From: Halomonas meridiana
GTDB lineage: Bacteria; Pseudomonadota; Gammaproteobacteria; Pseudomonadales; Halomonadaceae
Direction: 5' to 3'
Length of the DNA stretch: 64,000 bases
NCBI RefSeq assembly: GCF_009846525.1
Contig: NZ_CP024621.1
Location: 1,488,001-1,552,000, forward strand
Shown here in pieces: positions 10,037-18,864 of the stretch. The notes under the pieces are model-generated. The model was not told where the DNA came from. It searched no databases and saw nothing but the letters and a program-made list of their open reading frames with translations. The position numbers and the translations under genes are program-made. Numbering within the stretch: the first letter of the stretch is position 1; the number at the start of each line of letters is the position of its first letter.

Positions 10037-10060
10037 GGCCCCGCTTAGGTTAGCGGGGCC
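10037..10060. terminator. Hairpin between convergent symporter and galactose operon
   Basis: A perfect 8-bp GC stem GGCCCCGC/GCGGGGCC encloses an 8-nt loop. The plus side is followed by TTCTGTTTTA, so it should stop the symporter transcript. The minus side has few T residues, so its use there is doubtful. Confidence 0.75.
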
Positions 10061-10083
10061 TTCTGTTTTAGGCTGTTGGCTTG

Positions 10084-10983
10084 TTAAGTCAGGCGTAGAG
10101 GCAGCTCTGCAAGACCCGCAATACCGGTGTCTACCACGTAAAGCGAGCCAGCGGTGGGCTCTTTGGCCAACTGCTCAGCACTAAATCCTTCTTGCGCGGT
10201 GGTGATATAGAGCGTCGTCAGTCCCGAGCCAGCAAAGGCAGGGCACGAGGGTTGGCTCACAGGCAGCTCAACGCGACCAATGATGTCGCCATCAGGGTTT
10301 AAGCGCACGACCTGCCCAGCTCCCCACAGCGCTAGCCACAGGCAGCCTTCGCTATCGACGACTGCGCCATCGGGATTGCCCAAGGTAGAGGAGAAGTCTG
10401 CCCAAGGCTCTGGGTTGCCCTGGGGCCAGCCTTCACTGTCTAGCCTCCAGCGCATCACGACGCTTGTGGCCGTATCGGTAAACCATGCAAAGTGGCCGTC
10501 TGCCGAGAAGCAGAGGGCATTGGGGATGGTGAGCCCGGTGCGTAAGCGTGTGAGTTCGCCGCGATGCAAGCGATACAGTGCCCCGGCCCCCGGTTCGGCA
10601 GCCTTACCCATGCTGGAAAGCCACAGACTGCCGTGGCGGTCCACGCGGGCGTCATTGCTGCGAGTAACCGGATTGTCGGTCTCGAAATCTCCCCACCGCG
10701 TGAGGGTTCCACCGTGCGGGTCGAAGTGGCTCAAGCGGTCTTCGCCCACCAGCAGCAGGCCGCCGGTGTTGAGCGGAGTAGCCAACGAGATTTTGTGATC
10801 GAGCGCATACTGGCCGCTCTTCCCGCTGGCAGGGGCTAGCCAGTGCAGCTGCTGCTCAAGAATGTCGCACCAATAGAGCCGCTCGTTCGCTGCGTCCCAC
10901 TGTGGGCCTTCACCTAGTGTGCAACGGCAATCAAGGGCCAGCTCCGCTTGCCAGGTTGGGGTATGCTCGTTTGGACTCATCAC
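10084..10983 (-). CDS. SMP-30/gluconolactonase-family sugar lactonase (probable galactonolactonase)
   Basis: This is a six-bladed beta-propeller lactonase of 299 residues. Family signs are CTLGEGPQWDAANERLYWCDI at the N-terminus (metal-ligand Glu), TRSNDARVDRHGSLWLSSMG (Asn and Asp ligands near 120) and NPDGAVVDSEGCLWLALWG (metal-binding Asp). It is the last gene of the minus-strand galactose operon and overlaps dgoA by 4 bp (ATGA). By position it opens the galactonolactone produced by the upstream dehydrogenase to galactonate. Specificity within this family cannot be read from sequence, so galactonolactone is inferred from the operon. Confidence 0.88.
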   Translation of the reverse strand: MMSPNEHTPTWQAELALDCRCTLGEGPQWDAANERLYWCDILEQQLHWLAPASGKSGQYALDHKISLATPLNTGGLLLVGEDRLSHFDPHGGTLTRWGDFETDNPVTRSNDARVDRHGSLWLSSMGKAAEPGAGALYRLHRGELTRLRTGLTIPNALCFSADGHFAWFTDTATSVVMRWRLDSEGWPQGNPEPWADFSSTLGNPDGAVVDSEGCLWLALWGAGQVVRLNPDGDIIGRVELPVSQPSCPAFAGSGLTTLYITTAQEGFSAEQLAKEPTAGSLYVVDTGIAGLAELPLRLT

Positions 10984-11585
10984 TGCCTCGCTGCCTGCCA
11001 GGCGTCGACCAGCGCCTGTGCCTGCTGTCCCACTTGAGCGGCGCTTTGGCCGGGTTTATACAGCGCGCTGCCAAGGCCCGCTCCGTCCACGCCAGCAGTG
11101 CGCCACTCGGCAAAGTTATCTACCCCTACGCCGCCCACGGCGTATAGCAGCGTCCCTTTGGGCAGTACCGCGCGGACTGCTTTCATGCCTTCTAGACCCA
11201 CCTGGACCGCTGGAAATAGTTTTAACCCGGTAGCGCCGGCGTCCAATGCATCGAACGCTTCAGAGGGGGTGACGATGCCCGGCCAGCTGGCCATGCCAAG
11301 CCGATGGGTTTCTTCGATGACAGCAGGGCGGCAGTTGGGCGATACGATCAAACGGCCCCCAGCGGCGTGAACATCCCGCACTTGAGCGGTGGTTAAGACC
11401 GTTCCGGCACCAATTACGGCGCGTTCGCCAAAGGCATCCACCAGTAAACGGATGCTGTCTAACGGTTCGGGGGAGTTCAGCGGCACTTCAATCTGAGTAA
11501 TCCCAGCGGCAAGCACCGCGTCTGCAATCTCAACAACGTCGGTGGGTGTGACCCCACGCAGAATACCGATTAAGGGCAGTGACAT
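10980..11585 (-). CDS. dgoA: 2-dehydro-3-deoxy-6-phosphogalactonate aldolase
   Basis: DgoA cleaves KDPGal to pyruvate and glyceraldehyde-3-phosphate. The 201-residue protein has IEVPLNSPEPLDSI (catalytic Glu), the Schiff-base Lys in GATGLKLFPA, and GGVGVDN for phosphate binding. It belongs to the same fold as Eda but is the DgoA subtype. The ATG at 11585 has GGAG 9 nt upstream; the ATG at 11600 overlaps that ribosome site, so the shorter start is preferred. It follows dgoK and overlaps the lactonase gene by 4 bp. Confidence 0.94.
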   Translation of the reverse strand: MSLPLIGILRGVTPTDVVEIADAVLAAGITQIEVPLNSPEPLDSIRLLVDAFGERAVIGAGTVLTTAQVRDVHAAGGRLIVSPNCRPAVIEETHRLGMASWPGIVTPSEAFDALDAGATGLKLFPAVQVGLEGMKAVRAVLPKGTLLYAVGGVGVDNFAEWRTAGVDGAGLGSALYKPGQSAAQVGQQAQALVDAWQAARQ

Positions 11586-11627
11586 AGGCGATTTCTCCAT
11601 ATATCGGTTCGGCCAGCAGGGGCGGCG

Positions 11628-12599
11628 TTAAGCCGTTTCCTTAAGCGCATGGTGGGCGAGGCTTAGGCCTGCCAGTACGGCGGTGCTGCCGTCCAGATGC
11701 TGAGTAGGGCGGCCGATGGTGTCTAATGCCAACGTGTAGCGCTGGCAAAGGGCGTGATTGCCAATCAGCGCAATGGGGGCATCTGACGCGTACTGGCGGG
11801 ATGCACCGGCGAGTTCTAACCCAATCACCAAGCCCGAGAGCCTTGCCGCTAGGAGATTGTGTCGTGGGGCATCGCTTGGCAGTTTGGGGTCCAGCAAGTC
11901 CTGTGCGCGTAGGCCAAACAGGCGGCTGCTAAAGGCGTCTGGTGCCTCATAGCTCTCACGCACTGCTGTCATGAAGGCGTCACGACCCATCTCATCATCC
12001 AGGTCGTCGCTGCCGATGGAGTGCCGTAACACCGACTGACGCGCCAGCAACTGGTAAAGCTCCCCTGTTAGGTAGGTACTGAAGCTACCAACCGTTCCCG
12101 CTTCTAAGTGTGCCCATTTGGAGTGGGTGCCGGGCAGGCAGGCGAGGCCTGAAAAGTGGGGGTGATCAGCCAGCAAGCCCGCCAGTTGGGTCTCTTCGCC
12201 GCGCATGACATCGAAATGGGTAGCGTTGGCGCGGGTTTGGCTCAAGCCGGGGAGTAAATAAACGCGCAGCTGCTGGCTAGCCAGTTGAGGCGTCACCGCT
12301 CCCATGCCCAGCTGATGAAGGGGCGTGGGCACTGGTAGGTAGGCGGCTTCCAGCCAGCCTTGGCGTGCCCCCGCCATACCGCACACCACCACATCCACCT
12401 GGCGGTTCGCGGGCAGCCAGTCGGCAATCAGGCGCAGTAACTCAGCCTCATACTGAGTTGGGATTAACGCGAGCATTCCCTTATCGCTACTGGCCTGGGC
12501 AATGACTTGATCGTGCTGGTCCAGCCCCCAGACGCGAAGATTGCTGGACCCCCAATCTGCGGCAACCCAGGCTAGGCGTTGATCGAGGGCGCTGCTCAT
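11628..12599 (-). CDS. dgoK: 2-dehydro-3-deoxygalactonokinase
   Basis: DgoK phosphorylates 2-keto-3-deoxygalactonate. The 323-residue ASKHA-fold protein begins WVAADWGSSNLRVWGL (phosphate-1 loop). It also carries VVCGMAGARQGW and LACLPGTHSKWAHLEAG, blocks characteristic of DgoK. Its ATG overlaps the stop of the dehydrogenase gene (ATGA at 12596), which implies coupled translation. Confidence 0.95.
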   Translation of the reverse strand: MSSALDQRLAWVAADWGSSNLRVWGLDQHDQVIAQASSDKGMLALIPTQYEAELLRLIADWLPANRQVDVVVCGMAGARQGWLEAAYLPVPTPLHQLGMGAVTPQLASQQLRVYLLPGLSQTRANATHFDVMRGEETQLAGLLADHPHFSGLACLPGTHSKWAHLEAGTVGSFSTYLTGELYQLLARQSVLRHSIGSDDLDDEMGRDAFMTAVRESYEAPDAFSSRLFGLRAQDLLDPKLPSDAPRHNLLAARLSGLVIGLELAGASRQYASDAPIALIGNHALCQRYTLALDTIGRPTQHLDGSTAVLAGLSLAHHALKETA

Positions 12600-13366
12600 A
12601 CGCGCCCTCCGTCCACGATGAGCTCTTGCCCGGTCATCATGCGCGATGCGTTAGAGGCCAAAAACAGGCAGGGCCCGATCATGTCATCGACGGGAATCGC
12701 CTCTTTCAAACACTGCTGATCCAGACACTCTTGAAGGTCGGCATCGTTTACCCAGAGTTCTTTCTGGCGCTCGGTCATCACCCAGCCTGGAATCAGGCAG
12801 TTAACCCGGATGCTGTCGGGGCCAAGCTCCCGGGCAAGCGCTTTGGTGAGCCCCATGATGCCCGCTTTGGCAGTCACGTAGGTGGGGTAGCCGCTCAACC
12901 CGAGCAAATAGCTGTTAGAGGAGAGGTTGATAATGGCACCGCCGCCTAGCGCGCGCATATCCGGCGCCACCGCCTGGGCGGTGAAAAAGTGCGGGCGCAG
13001 ATTGGTAGCAATGGATTCGTCCCACTGCGCCACGCTCCACTCATCAAGCCGGTGACGGGTGTCCCGCGCGGCATTGTTGACCAAGACGCTGATGGGGCCA
13101 TGCGCTTGGCGGGCTTGCTCGATGGCACTGTTAAGCGCCTCGACATCACGAATGTCGCACTTGATGAATAGCGGGCGAACGCCGTAGGTCGCTTCCATGG
13201 CAGTGCAAAATTCACTGGCGTCCGTCAGCCCCACAAACGCTACCTTTGCCCCTTGGGCTAGGAAGCCCTCGGTCAGTGCGGCACCGATACCGCTACCGCC
13301 GCCGGTAATAAACACGCTTTTGCCAGCTAAGTCTTTAAATAACAAAGTGTTCAACGGGTCGCTCAT
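12596..13366 (-). CDS. Short-chain dehydrogenase, probable D-galactose 1-dehydrogenase
   Basis: This is a classical SDR of 256 residues. The Rossmann motif is TGGGSGIG, followed by LVNNAARD, catalytic Ser in INLSSNSY, YVTAK (Tyr and Lys), and a C-terminus ending in LIVDGGRV. The second ATG (13366) has GGAG 6 nt upstream and is preferred over 13378. It lies inside the dgo operon between dgoD and dgoK. The pathway otherwise lacks the step from galactose to galactonolactone, so NAD(P)-linked oxidation of galactose is the most economical role. Arabinose or xylose dehydrogenase activity is also possible for this subfamily. Confidence 0.85.
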   Translation of the reverse strand: MSDPLNTLLFKDLAGKSVFITGGGSGIGAALTEGFLAQGAKVAFVGLTDASEFCTAMEATYGVRPLFIKCDIRDVEALNSAIEQARQAHGPISVLVNNAARDTRHRLDEWSVAQWDESIATNLRPHFFTAQAVAPDMRALGGGAIINLSSNSYLLGLSGYPTYVTAKAGIMGLTKALARELGPDSIRVNCLIPGWVMTERQKELWVNDADLQECLDQQCLKEAIPVDDMIGPCLFLASNASRMMTGQELIVDGGRV

Positions 13367-13392
13367 GCTGCTCTCCATTTGCTAGCGAAGGG

Positions 13393-14541
13393 TTACCACT
13401 CGGCGATTGAGCCGTCTTCATGGGTCCACACGGGGTTGCGCCAGCGGTGTCCGGTTTTGGCCCGCTCTTCAACAAAGGCTTCATCGATTTCCACGCCTAA
13501 CCCGGGGCCTTGGGGAATGGCACAAAAGCCGTCTTCAATGGCTAACGCCGTTTTATCCACTAGGTAGTCCAGTACATCGTTGCCCTGGTTGTAGTGGATC
13601 CCCATGCTTTGTTCCTGGATAAAGGCGTTATGGCTCACCGCATCCAACTGCAGAGAGGCGGCTAAGGTAAGAGGGCCCAGCGGGCAGTGGGGGGCTAGGG
13701 CAACGTCGTAAGAAGAGGCGAGCGCCGCAATTTTTAGCCCTTCGCTAATACCGCCGCAGTGGGAAATGTCGGGTTGCACGATATCGATCATGCCGTCTGC
13801 CAGCAGGTCGCGGAACTGAAAGCGGGTGTGCAAGCGCTCGCCGGTGGCTAGCGGGTAGCCAAGGCCTCCGGCGATATCTTTTAAGCAGGGCAGATGTTCG
13901 GGAGCCACGGGCTCTTCAACAAACATGGGGTGAAACGGCTCCAGTTCGCGTAGCAGCGCTTTCGCCATTGGCCGATGTACGCGGCCATGAAAGTCGATGC
14001 CGATTCCCACGTCGGGCCCTACCGCGTCCCGCGCTTCTGCTACTCGGGCGACCGCTTCATCCACTTTGCGGTGGGAGTCGACGATTTGCAGCTCGGGCGT
14101 GCCGTTCATTTTGAAAGCGGTGAACCCTTTCTCCACCAGGGCGTTAGCACCCGCGCCCACATCGCTTGGGCGGTCGCCCCCTGTCCAGGCGTACATCCGC
14201 ATCTTATCGCGCACGGCACCGCCCAAGAGTTGATGGACGGGCACGCCCAGATCGCGACCTTTTAAATCCCATAGCGCTTGGTCGATCCCTGCTATGGCGC
14301 TCATTAGAATCGGGCCGCCGCGGTAGAATCCCGCGCGATACATGGTGTTCCATAGGTGCTCGATCCGGTGAGGGTCTTGACCAATCAAGTAGTCGGCCAG
14401 CTCGTGCACGGCGGCTTCTACCGTGGCGGCACGCCCTTCAATGACCGGCTCGCCCCAGCCGTAGCACCCTTCATCGGTTTCGATTTTGAGGAAAAGCCAG
14501 CGGGGCGGCACTTGCCAGGTTTTTAAACGGGTAATTTTCAT
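13393..14541 (-). CDS. dgoD: D-galactonate dehydratase
   Basis: DgoD removes water from D-galactonate to give 2-keto-3-deoxygalactonate. It is an enolase-superfamily enzyme of 382 residues, the same length as E. coli DgoD. Visible features are the capping domain start [15 protein letters not shown], the substrate loop [20 protein letters not shown], metal ligands GIDFHGR (Asp), FVEEPVAPE (Glu) and [10 protein letters not shown] (Glu). The general-base His lies in LAPHCPLGP. It is the first enzymatic gene after dgoR. Confidence 0.97.
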   Translation of the reverse strand: MKITRLKTWQVPPRWLFLKIETDEGCYGWGEPVIEGRAATVEAAVHELADYLIGQDPHRIEHLWNTMYRAGFYRGGPILMSAIAGIDQALWDLKGRDLGVPVHQLLGGAVRDKMRMYAWTGGDRPSDVGAGANALVEKGFTAFKMNGTPELQIVDSHRKVDEAVARVAEARDAVGPDVGIGIDFHGRVHRPMAKALLRELEPFHPMFVEEPVAPEHLPCLKDIAGGLGYPLATGERLHTRFQFRDLLADGMIDIVQPDISHCGGISEGLKIAALASSYDVALAPHCPLGPLTLAASLQLDAVSHNAFIQEQSMGIHYNQGNDVLDYLVDKTALAIEDGFCAIPQGPGLGVEIDEAFVEERAKTGHRWRNPVWTHEDGSIAEW

Positions 14542-14572
14542 CGATCTTCTACCTTTGCTAGCAGATAAGTGA

Positions 14573-15310
14573 TTAATGAGTGAAGGAAGGTTCGTTGACG
14601 ATGCCTAAATCGATTGCCGTCCGGCGCAGGACTTCTTTGGCCGCCGCCGCCGCGGCTTCCGGGTCGCGATGAACGATGCCGTCTAAAACGGCCTGGTGCC
14701 TCGCTAAGCTGTCATCAAGCGTGCTGGTTTGGTGTTGGGAGCCGTGAACCAACGCCATGATCGAGGGGCGTAACAGGTGCCCCATTTGCCGCCATACAAG
14801 GTTGTGGCTAGCGCTGTAGGTGGCATCGTGGAACATCACGTCGTATTCCGCGTGCTGATGGCGGTCCGCCGGGTCCGTTGCCGTTCGTTTCATGCCTTCA
14901 AAAGCGGCTCGCAAACGATCAAGGTCTTCTTCACTGGCGGCTAGTGCCGCTAAACTGGCCACGACCGGCTCCGCCGAAAAACGAAAGGCGTAAATGGCGC
15001 GGATCAGCTCGGGATCAAGGTTGGTGATCCCGGTCATCCATTCGCTCATTAGCGGGTCAAGCAAGTGCCAATCGCTCATTTGTCGAATTTGCGTTCCTCT
15101 GCCTGCCGTACGCTCTATAAGCCCGGCGGCCGTTAAGCTGGCTAAGGCGTTGCGGACTTGATTACGGCTGACGCCAAAGTGGTTGCTGATATCCATCTCT
15201 TTGGGGAACAGCTCGCCTGGCTGCCATGTACCCGCCAGCAGCGCTCTGGCCAGCAGGCGCGCTAGATGGATGGCGCCGCCGGAGTGAGGCGGTAAAGCAT
15301 TCAGCGACAT
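14573..15310 (-). CDS. dgoR: GntR-family (FadR subfamily) regulator of the galactonate operon
   Basis: This 245-residue protein has an N-terminal winged helix ([20 protein letters not shown], recognition helix [16 protein letters not shown]) and a C-terminal all-helical FCD ligand domain. The latter has the metal-binding Asp/His pattern seen in [16 protein letters not shown]. It is the first gene of the dgo operon, 31 bp ahead of dgoD. A palindrome 39 bp upstream of its start is repeated before the sugar symporter. Most likely it represses both transcripts and is released by galactonate or a related acid. Confidence 0.9.
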   Translation of the reverse strand: MSLNALPPHSGGAIHLARLLARALLAGTWQPGELFPKEMDISNHFGVSRNQVRNALASLTAAGLIERTAGRGTQIRQMSDWHLLDPLMSEWMTGITNLDPELIRAIYAFRFSAEPVVASLAALAASEEDLDRLRAAFEGMKRTATDPADRHQHAEYDVMFHDATYSASHNLVWRQMGHLLRPSIMALVHGSQHQTSTLDDSLARHQAVLDGIVHRDPEAAAAAAKEVLRRTAIDLGIVNEPSFTH

Positions 15311-15348
15311 GCAGGACTCTCTTTGAATTAAGTTGAAAAAAGTCTATT

Positions 15349-15363
15349 AAATGTCTGACATTT
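15349..15363. promoter_or_regulatory. Putative DgoR operator of the dgo operon
   Basis: AAATGTCTGACATTT is a perfect 15-bp palindrome around a central T, located between divergent dgoR and the GH32 gene. Its core recurs at 8339. Autoregulation is inferred. It could also touch the GH32 promoter, whose start is 100 bp away. Confidence 0.55.
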
Positions 15364-15462
15364 TAACAAGTCAGCCAATAGTCGCCTGTGCGGCTATTGG
15401 ATGAAGGCTTAAAAGCAAGCATCGTGATACGCTAACTTAAACGATTAAGTTAAGGTTTAAGC

Positions 15463-16944
15463 ATGACGTTAGCGGATTTTGAGCCCCAGCGCCCGGTGGT
15501 GCATTTTGCCCCGCCGATGGGGTGGATGAACGACCCCAATGGGCTGGTGTTTTTCGAGGGCGAGTACCATCTGTTTTATCAGTTCCACCCGTTCAGCACC
15601 GTTTGGGGGCCAATGCATTGGGGGCATGCGGTTAGCCGTGACCTTTGCCATTGGCAGCACTTGCCCATCGCGTTGGAACCCAACGAAGAGGGTGCCTGCT
15701 TTTCGGGTAGCGCCGTGGTGGATGAGCACGATGACACGGGGCTGTTTGACGGCCAGCCGGGGCTCCTGGCGTTTTACACCTGCCACCGGGTGCTCTCTGA
15801 TGACCCGGAGGATTACCAGCAGTCCCAGTGCTTGGCGTATAGCCGCGATAAGGGCCGTACCTGGCAGCGTTACGAGGGGAATCCGGTTCTGCCGCCGCCT
15901 GGGTTTAAAGATTTCCGCGACCCTAAAGTGGTTTGGCATGGCCCTAGCCAGCGCTGGGTAATGGCGCTGGCCTGTGGGCAGGAGATTCACTTCTATACCT
16001 CCCATAACCTGCTGGAGTGGCAGTTTGCTAGCGCCTTTGGCGAAGGCGAGGGCGCGCATACCCAGCACCCCTGGGAGTGTCCGGATCTGTTTGAGCTGCC
16101 GGTGGACGGCGCTGGGCCGGATGAGCCCGCCACGCGCTGGGTGCTGGTGGTAGGCATTGGCGCCACGCCGGATAACCCATTTGGCTCGTTCACCCAGTAC
16201 TTTATCGGCGAGTTTGACGGCCAGCGCTTCACCAATGATAACGCTTCTGACGCCGTGCTGATGATGGACGAAGGGCGGGATTTTTACGCGGTGCAGAGCT
16301 GGTCGAATACCCCCGGGCGGCAGCTTGCGCTGGCGTGGTTGAACAACTGGCAGTACGCCAATCATGCCCCCGAAACGGGCTGGCGGGGCACCATGAGCCT
16401 GCCGCGAGAACTGACGCTGCGTGCGACTTCTCGTGGGGTGCGGTTACATCAGCATTTTGCTCGCGAAGCAGCTCAAGCGCTCAGCGCCCCTCGCCGCCTA
16501 TCGCCTCGCTCGCTGCAAACGGCAGGGGAGCACTGCATTGCGTTGCCCGATGGGGAGGCCATTCATGGTCAACTGACGCTGGTGCTCACGGCAGGTACGA
16601 AGCTGGCGCTATCACTACAGCAGGGCTATCAGCAGCGGCTCTGGCTGACCGCAGGTGAATCAACAACGTCGCTACACTATGAGCGTCAAGGGAGTAACGG
16701 TCAGGCCGCCTTTGATGAGCACTTTGCCTGTGACCACTCGGCGGGCAGCGTCGATGGGTTAACGGTGATGGTGAGGTGGTGGTGTGACCACGGCACGCTG
16801 GAAATGCTGGTGGAAGGAGCCACTGAGCAGCGCTACATCACCCAGGTGAGCTTTGTCGATCATCGCCGTCAACCGGTTACGTTGGAAGTCGTCAGGGGGC
16901 GGGTGGATGTGGCGGAAGGGGTGACCCAAAGCGTCGCCGAGTAG
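15463..16944 (+). CDS. GH32 sucrose hydrolase (beta-fructofuranosidase / sucrose-6-phosphate hydrolase)
   Basis: This glycoside hydrolase family 32 enzyme of 493 residues splits sucrose or sucrose-phosphate. The nucleophile Asp24 is in GWMNDPNGLVFF, the transition-state Asp in FKDFRDPKVVW, and the acid/base Glu in HPWECPDLFEL. The C-terminal third is the usual beta-sandwich. There is no signal peptide, so it acts in the cytoplasm, and the fructokinase gene faces it convergently. No PTS gene is present, so free sucrose imported by another carrier (perhaps the MalEFG system) is more likely than sucrose-6-phosphate. The ribosome site (AAGGTTTAAGC) is weak. Confidence 0.93.
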   Translation: MTLADFEPQRPVVHFAPPMGWMNDPNGLVFFEGEYHLFYQFHPFSTVWGPMHWGHAVSRDLCHWQHLPIALEPNEEGACFSGSAVVDEHDDTGLFDGQPGLLAFYTCHRVLSDDPEDYQQSQCLAYSRDKGRTWQRYEGNPVLPPPGFKDFRDPKVVWHGPSQRWVMALACGQEIHFYTSHNLLEWQFASAFGEGEGAHTQHPWECPDLFELPVDGAGPDEPATRWVLVVGIGATPDNPFGSFTQYFIGEFDGQRFTNDNASDAVLMMDEGRDFYAVQSWSNTPGRQLALAWLNNWQYANHAPETGWRGTMSLPRELTLRATSRGVRLHQHFAREAAQALSAPRRLSPRSLQTAGEHCIALPDGEAIHGQLTLVLTAGTKLALSLQQGYQQRLWLTAGESTTSLHYERQGSNGQAAFDEHFACDHSAGSVDGLTVMVRWWCDHGTLEMLVEGATEQRYITQVSFVDHRRQPVTLEVVRGRVDVAEGVTQSVAE

Positions 16945-16965
16945 CGAACTCGACGACGCTGAGCG

Positions 16966-17931
16966 CTAGCCTGCCGAACTGCGCAGGGCTTCAATATCAG
17001 CGTGGGTGGGCAGTGCGGCATACGCGCCGGGGCGGGTGACCGCGTGGGCGCCGCAGCGGCAGGCAATGTCCACCGCGCGGGTGAGAAACGCGCTGTCCTG
17101 GTGCCAGCTCTCGCTAATGCCGTAATTGGAAAGCTCTGCCAGCAATCCGCCAATGAAGGCATCGCCACCGGCGGTGGTGTCCACTGCCGTGACGCTGGGC
17201 GGGTTCACGGTTTGGTCAATGCCGATGCCTTTGAGCACGACATCGTTGGGGCCATCGGTGACGACCACCACTTTGACCCCTGCGGCCATGCGCTCGGCGA
17301 GCCACGCCTCTTTGGGGTGGTCGCCGCGCAGGTAGTCCAGCTCTTCGAGAGATACTTTCACCAGTTCGGCACTGTCGATCAGCTCGGTGACCAGCCAAGT
17401 ATCCGCAGCGCCCTCTGCCCATAGGTTGTGGCGCAGGTTGGCATCCACGCTCACAAGGCAGCCTGCACGCTTGGCCATGGCGGCAATGGCGAGAGTGGTT
17501 TCGGCAATCTCGGGGTCGGTCAGGCTATTGCTACACAGGTGCACAATGGCGGGCTGTTCGAACACGCCGTGGGGCAGATGCTCCAGGCGGTAGAGCAGGT
17601 CCGCCGCCGGTGGGCGGTAGAAGTCGAAGGTGCGCTCGCCGCTGCTGTCGCGAGAGACAAACGCCAGCGCCGTGCGGGCCTCTTTGGTGAGCACCACGCC
17701 CTGGGTATCTACACCGTGGCTTTTCAGCTCACGAATTAGAAAGTGCCCAAAGGTATCATCACCCACCATCCCCAAAAACTGGCTGAGCACGTTCAGCCGC
17801 GCGCAGGCCACCGCCACGTTGGCGGGCGCGCCGCCAGCGTAGGGGGTAAAGGTTTCCGGCCCTGTGTTATCGCCCAAGCGGCTCGAGAGCATATCAATCA
17901 AGGCTTCACCGAAAGCAATCACCGGCGTCAT
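16966..17931 (-). CDS. PfkB-family fructokinase
   Basis: This ribokinase-like sugar kinase of 321 residues starts at the ATG at 17931 (AAGGA 7 nt upstream; the upstream ATG at 17961 only adds a polar tail). It carries FGEALIDML, the PfkB signature 1 block GGAPANVAVACARL, and signature 2 VDTTAGGDAFIGGLL with the catalytic Asp. The motif set and the neighbouring GH32 gene point to fructose phosphorylation after sucrose cleavage. It is the last gene of the minus-strand set edd-glk-AKR-fructokinase. Confidence 0.92.
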   Translation of the reverse strand: MTPVIAFGEALIDMLSSRLGDNTGPETFTPYAGGAPANVAVACARLNVLSQFLGMVGDDTFGHFLIRELKSHGVDTQGVVLTKEARTALAFVSRDSSGERTFDFYRPPAADLLYRLEHLPHGVFEQPAIVHLCSNSLTDPEIAETTLAIAAMAKRAGCLVSVDANLRHNLWAEGAADTWLVTELIDSAELVKVSLEELDYLRGDHPKEAWLAERMAAGVKVVVVTDGPNDVVLKGIGIDQTVNPPSVTAVDTTAGGDAFIGGLLAELSNYGISESWHQDSAFLTRAVDIACRCGAHAVTRPGAYAALPTHADIEALRSSAG

Positions 17932-17979
17932 AGGTCGTTCCTTGTCATTATTAGCATTCATGTTGAGTGGGTGGCGAGC

Positions 17980-18849
17980 CTAAGCGACGCAGTGGCCGCG
18001 GGCGGCCTCCAGCAGTTCATACCAGGCTTCTCTGGGCAGCGTTTCCGGGCCGTTCAGCATGTCGGCAATACGCTCCGGTTTCACGCTGCCCACCACCGGT
18101 GCCGGGCGGCCGGGTAGGGTGCGCAGCCATGCCAGCGCTAGTGCGCCGGGCGTGCTGTTTAGCTCGCCTGCTAAACGGTTCAATACGCGGCTCACTTCAC
18201 CCTGCATCAGTTGGCCGCCCGCCAGCGGAGACCACGCCATGGGCGCATGGTCATCGGCACCCAGGTCATCAAAGCTGCCGTCAAACAGCGGCGAGCTATG
18301 GGTAATAGAGAGTTCGATCTGGTTGGCCTGAAGCGGGTGGTGCATATGGCGTTGCAGCCTGCGCCACTGGCTGGGCAGATGGTTGGAAATACCCGCCGCA
18401 CCAATTTTGCCCGCCTCGATGGCATCATCCAGCGCGCGACCCGTGGCAGCGGCATCCATCAGCAGGTCCGGGCGGTGAATCAGAAAGTGGTCCAGGCGCT
18501 CGACGCCCAAACGGCCCAGCGCATCGTCAATGGCGCGGCCTAAGTACTCCGGACTGGCATTGTAGTGCTTTACCTTGCCGGAACCCGGTGCCGGATTGTC
18601 GTTGGCGATGCTGGCTTTGGTCACCACATTCAGCCGCTTAGCCAGTGCCGGGCGGGCGCGCAGCGCTTGGCCAAACAGCGTTTCACATGCTCCGTTGCCG
18701 TAAATGTCGGCATGGTCGAACCAGTGCAAACCCTGTTCTAAGCGAGCTTCGATCCAATCGGCCAAGCGGCTCGCTTGGTGCATCTCTTGCGCTTCATGCA
18801 GGCGCATCATGCCGAGTACAAACGGCACGTCGAACGTAACAGCAGCCAT
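17980..18849 (-). CDS. Aldo/keto reductase (YdhF-like)
   Basis: This TIM-barrel NADPH-dependent oxidoreductase is about 289 residues. The catalytic tetrad is readable: Asp and Tyr in WFDHADIYGNGACE, Lys in NVVTKASI and His in FLIHRPDLL. The C-terminal cofactor region PAPVVGSVKPERI is typical of AKRs. The start at 18849 has GGGA in front; starts at 18861 or 18864 are possible. It lies 49 bp before fructokinase and directly after glk, so it probably handles a sugar aldehyde or lactone, but the substrate is unknown. Confidence 0.88.
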   Translation of the reverse strand: MAAVTFDVPFVLGMMRLHEAQEMHQASRLADWIEARLEQGLHWFDHADIYGNGACETLFGQALRARPALAKRLNVVTKASIANDNPAPGSGKVKHYNASPEYLGRAIDDALGRLGVERLDHFLIHRPDLLMDAAATGRALDDAIEAGKIGAAGISNHLPSQWRRLQRHMHHPLQANQIELSITHSSPLFDGSFDDLGADDHAPMAWSPLAGGQLMQGEVSRVLNRLAGELNSTPGALALAWLRTLPGRPAPVVGSVKPERIADMLNGPETLPREAWYELLEAARGHCVA

Positions 18850-18864
18850 GGCGTTTCCCATCAA

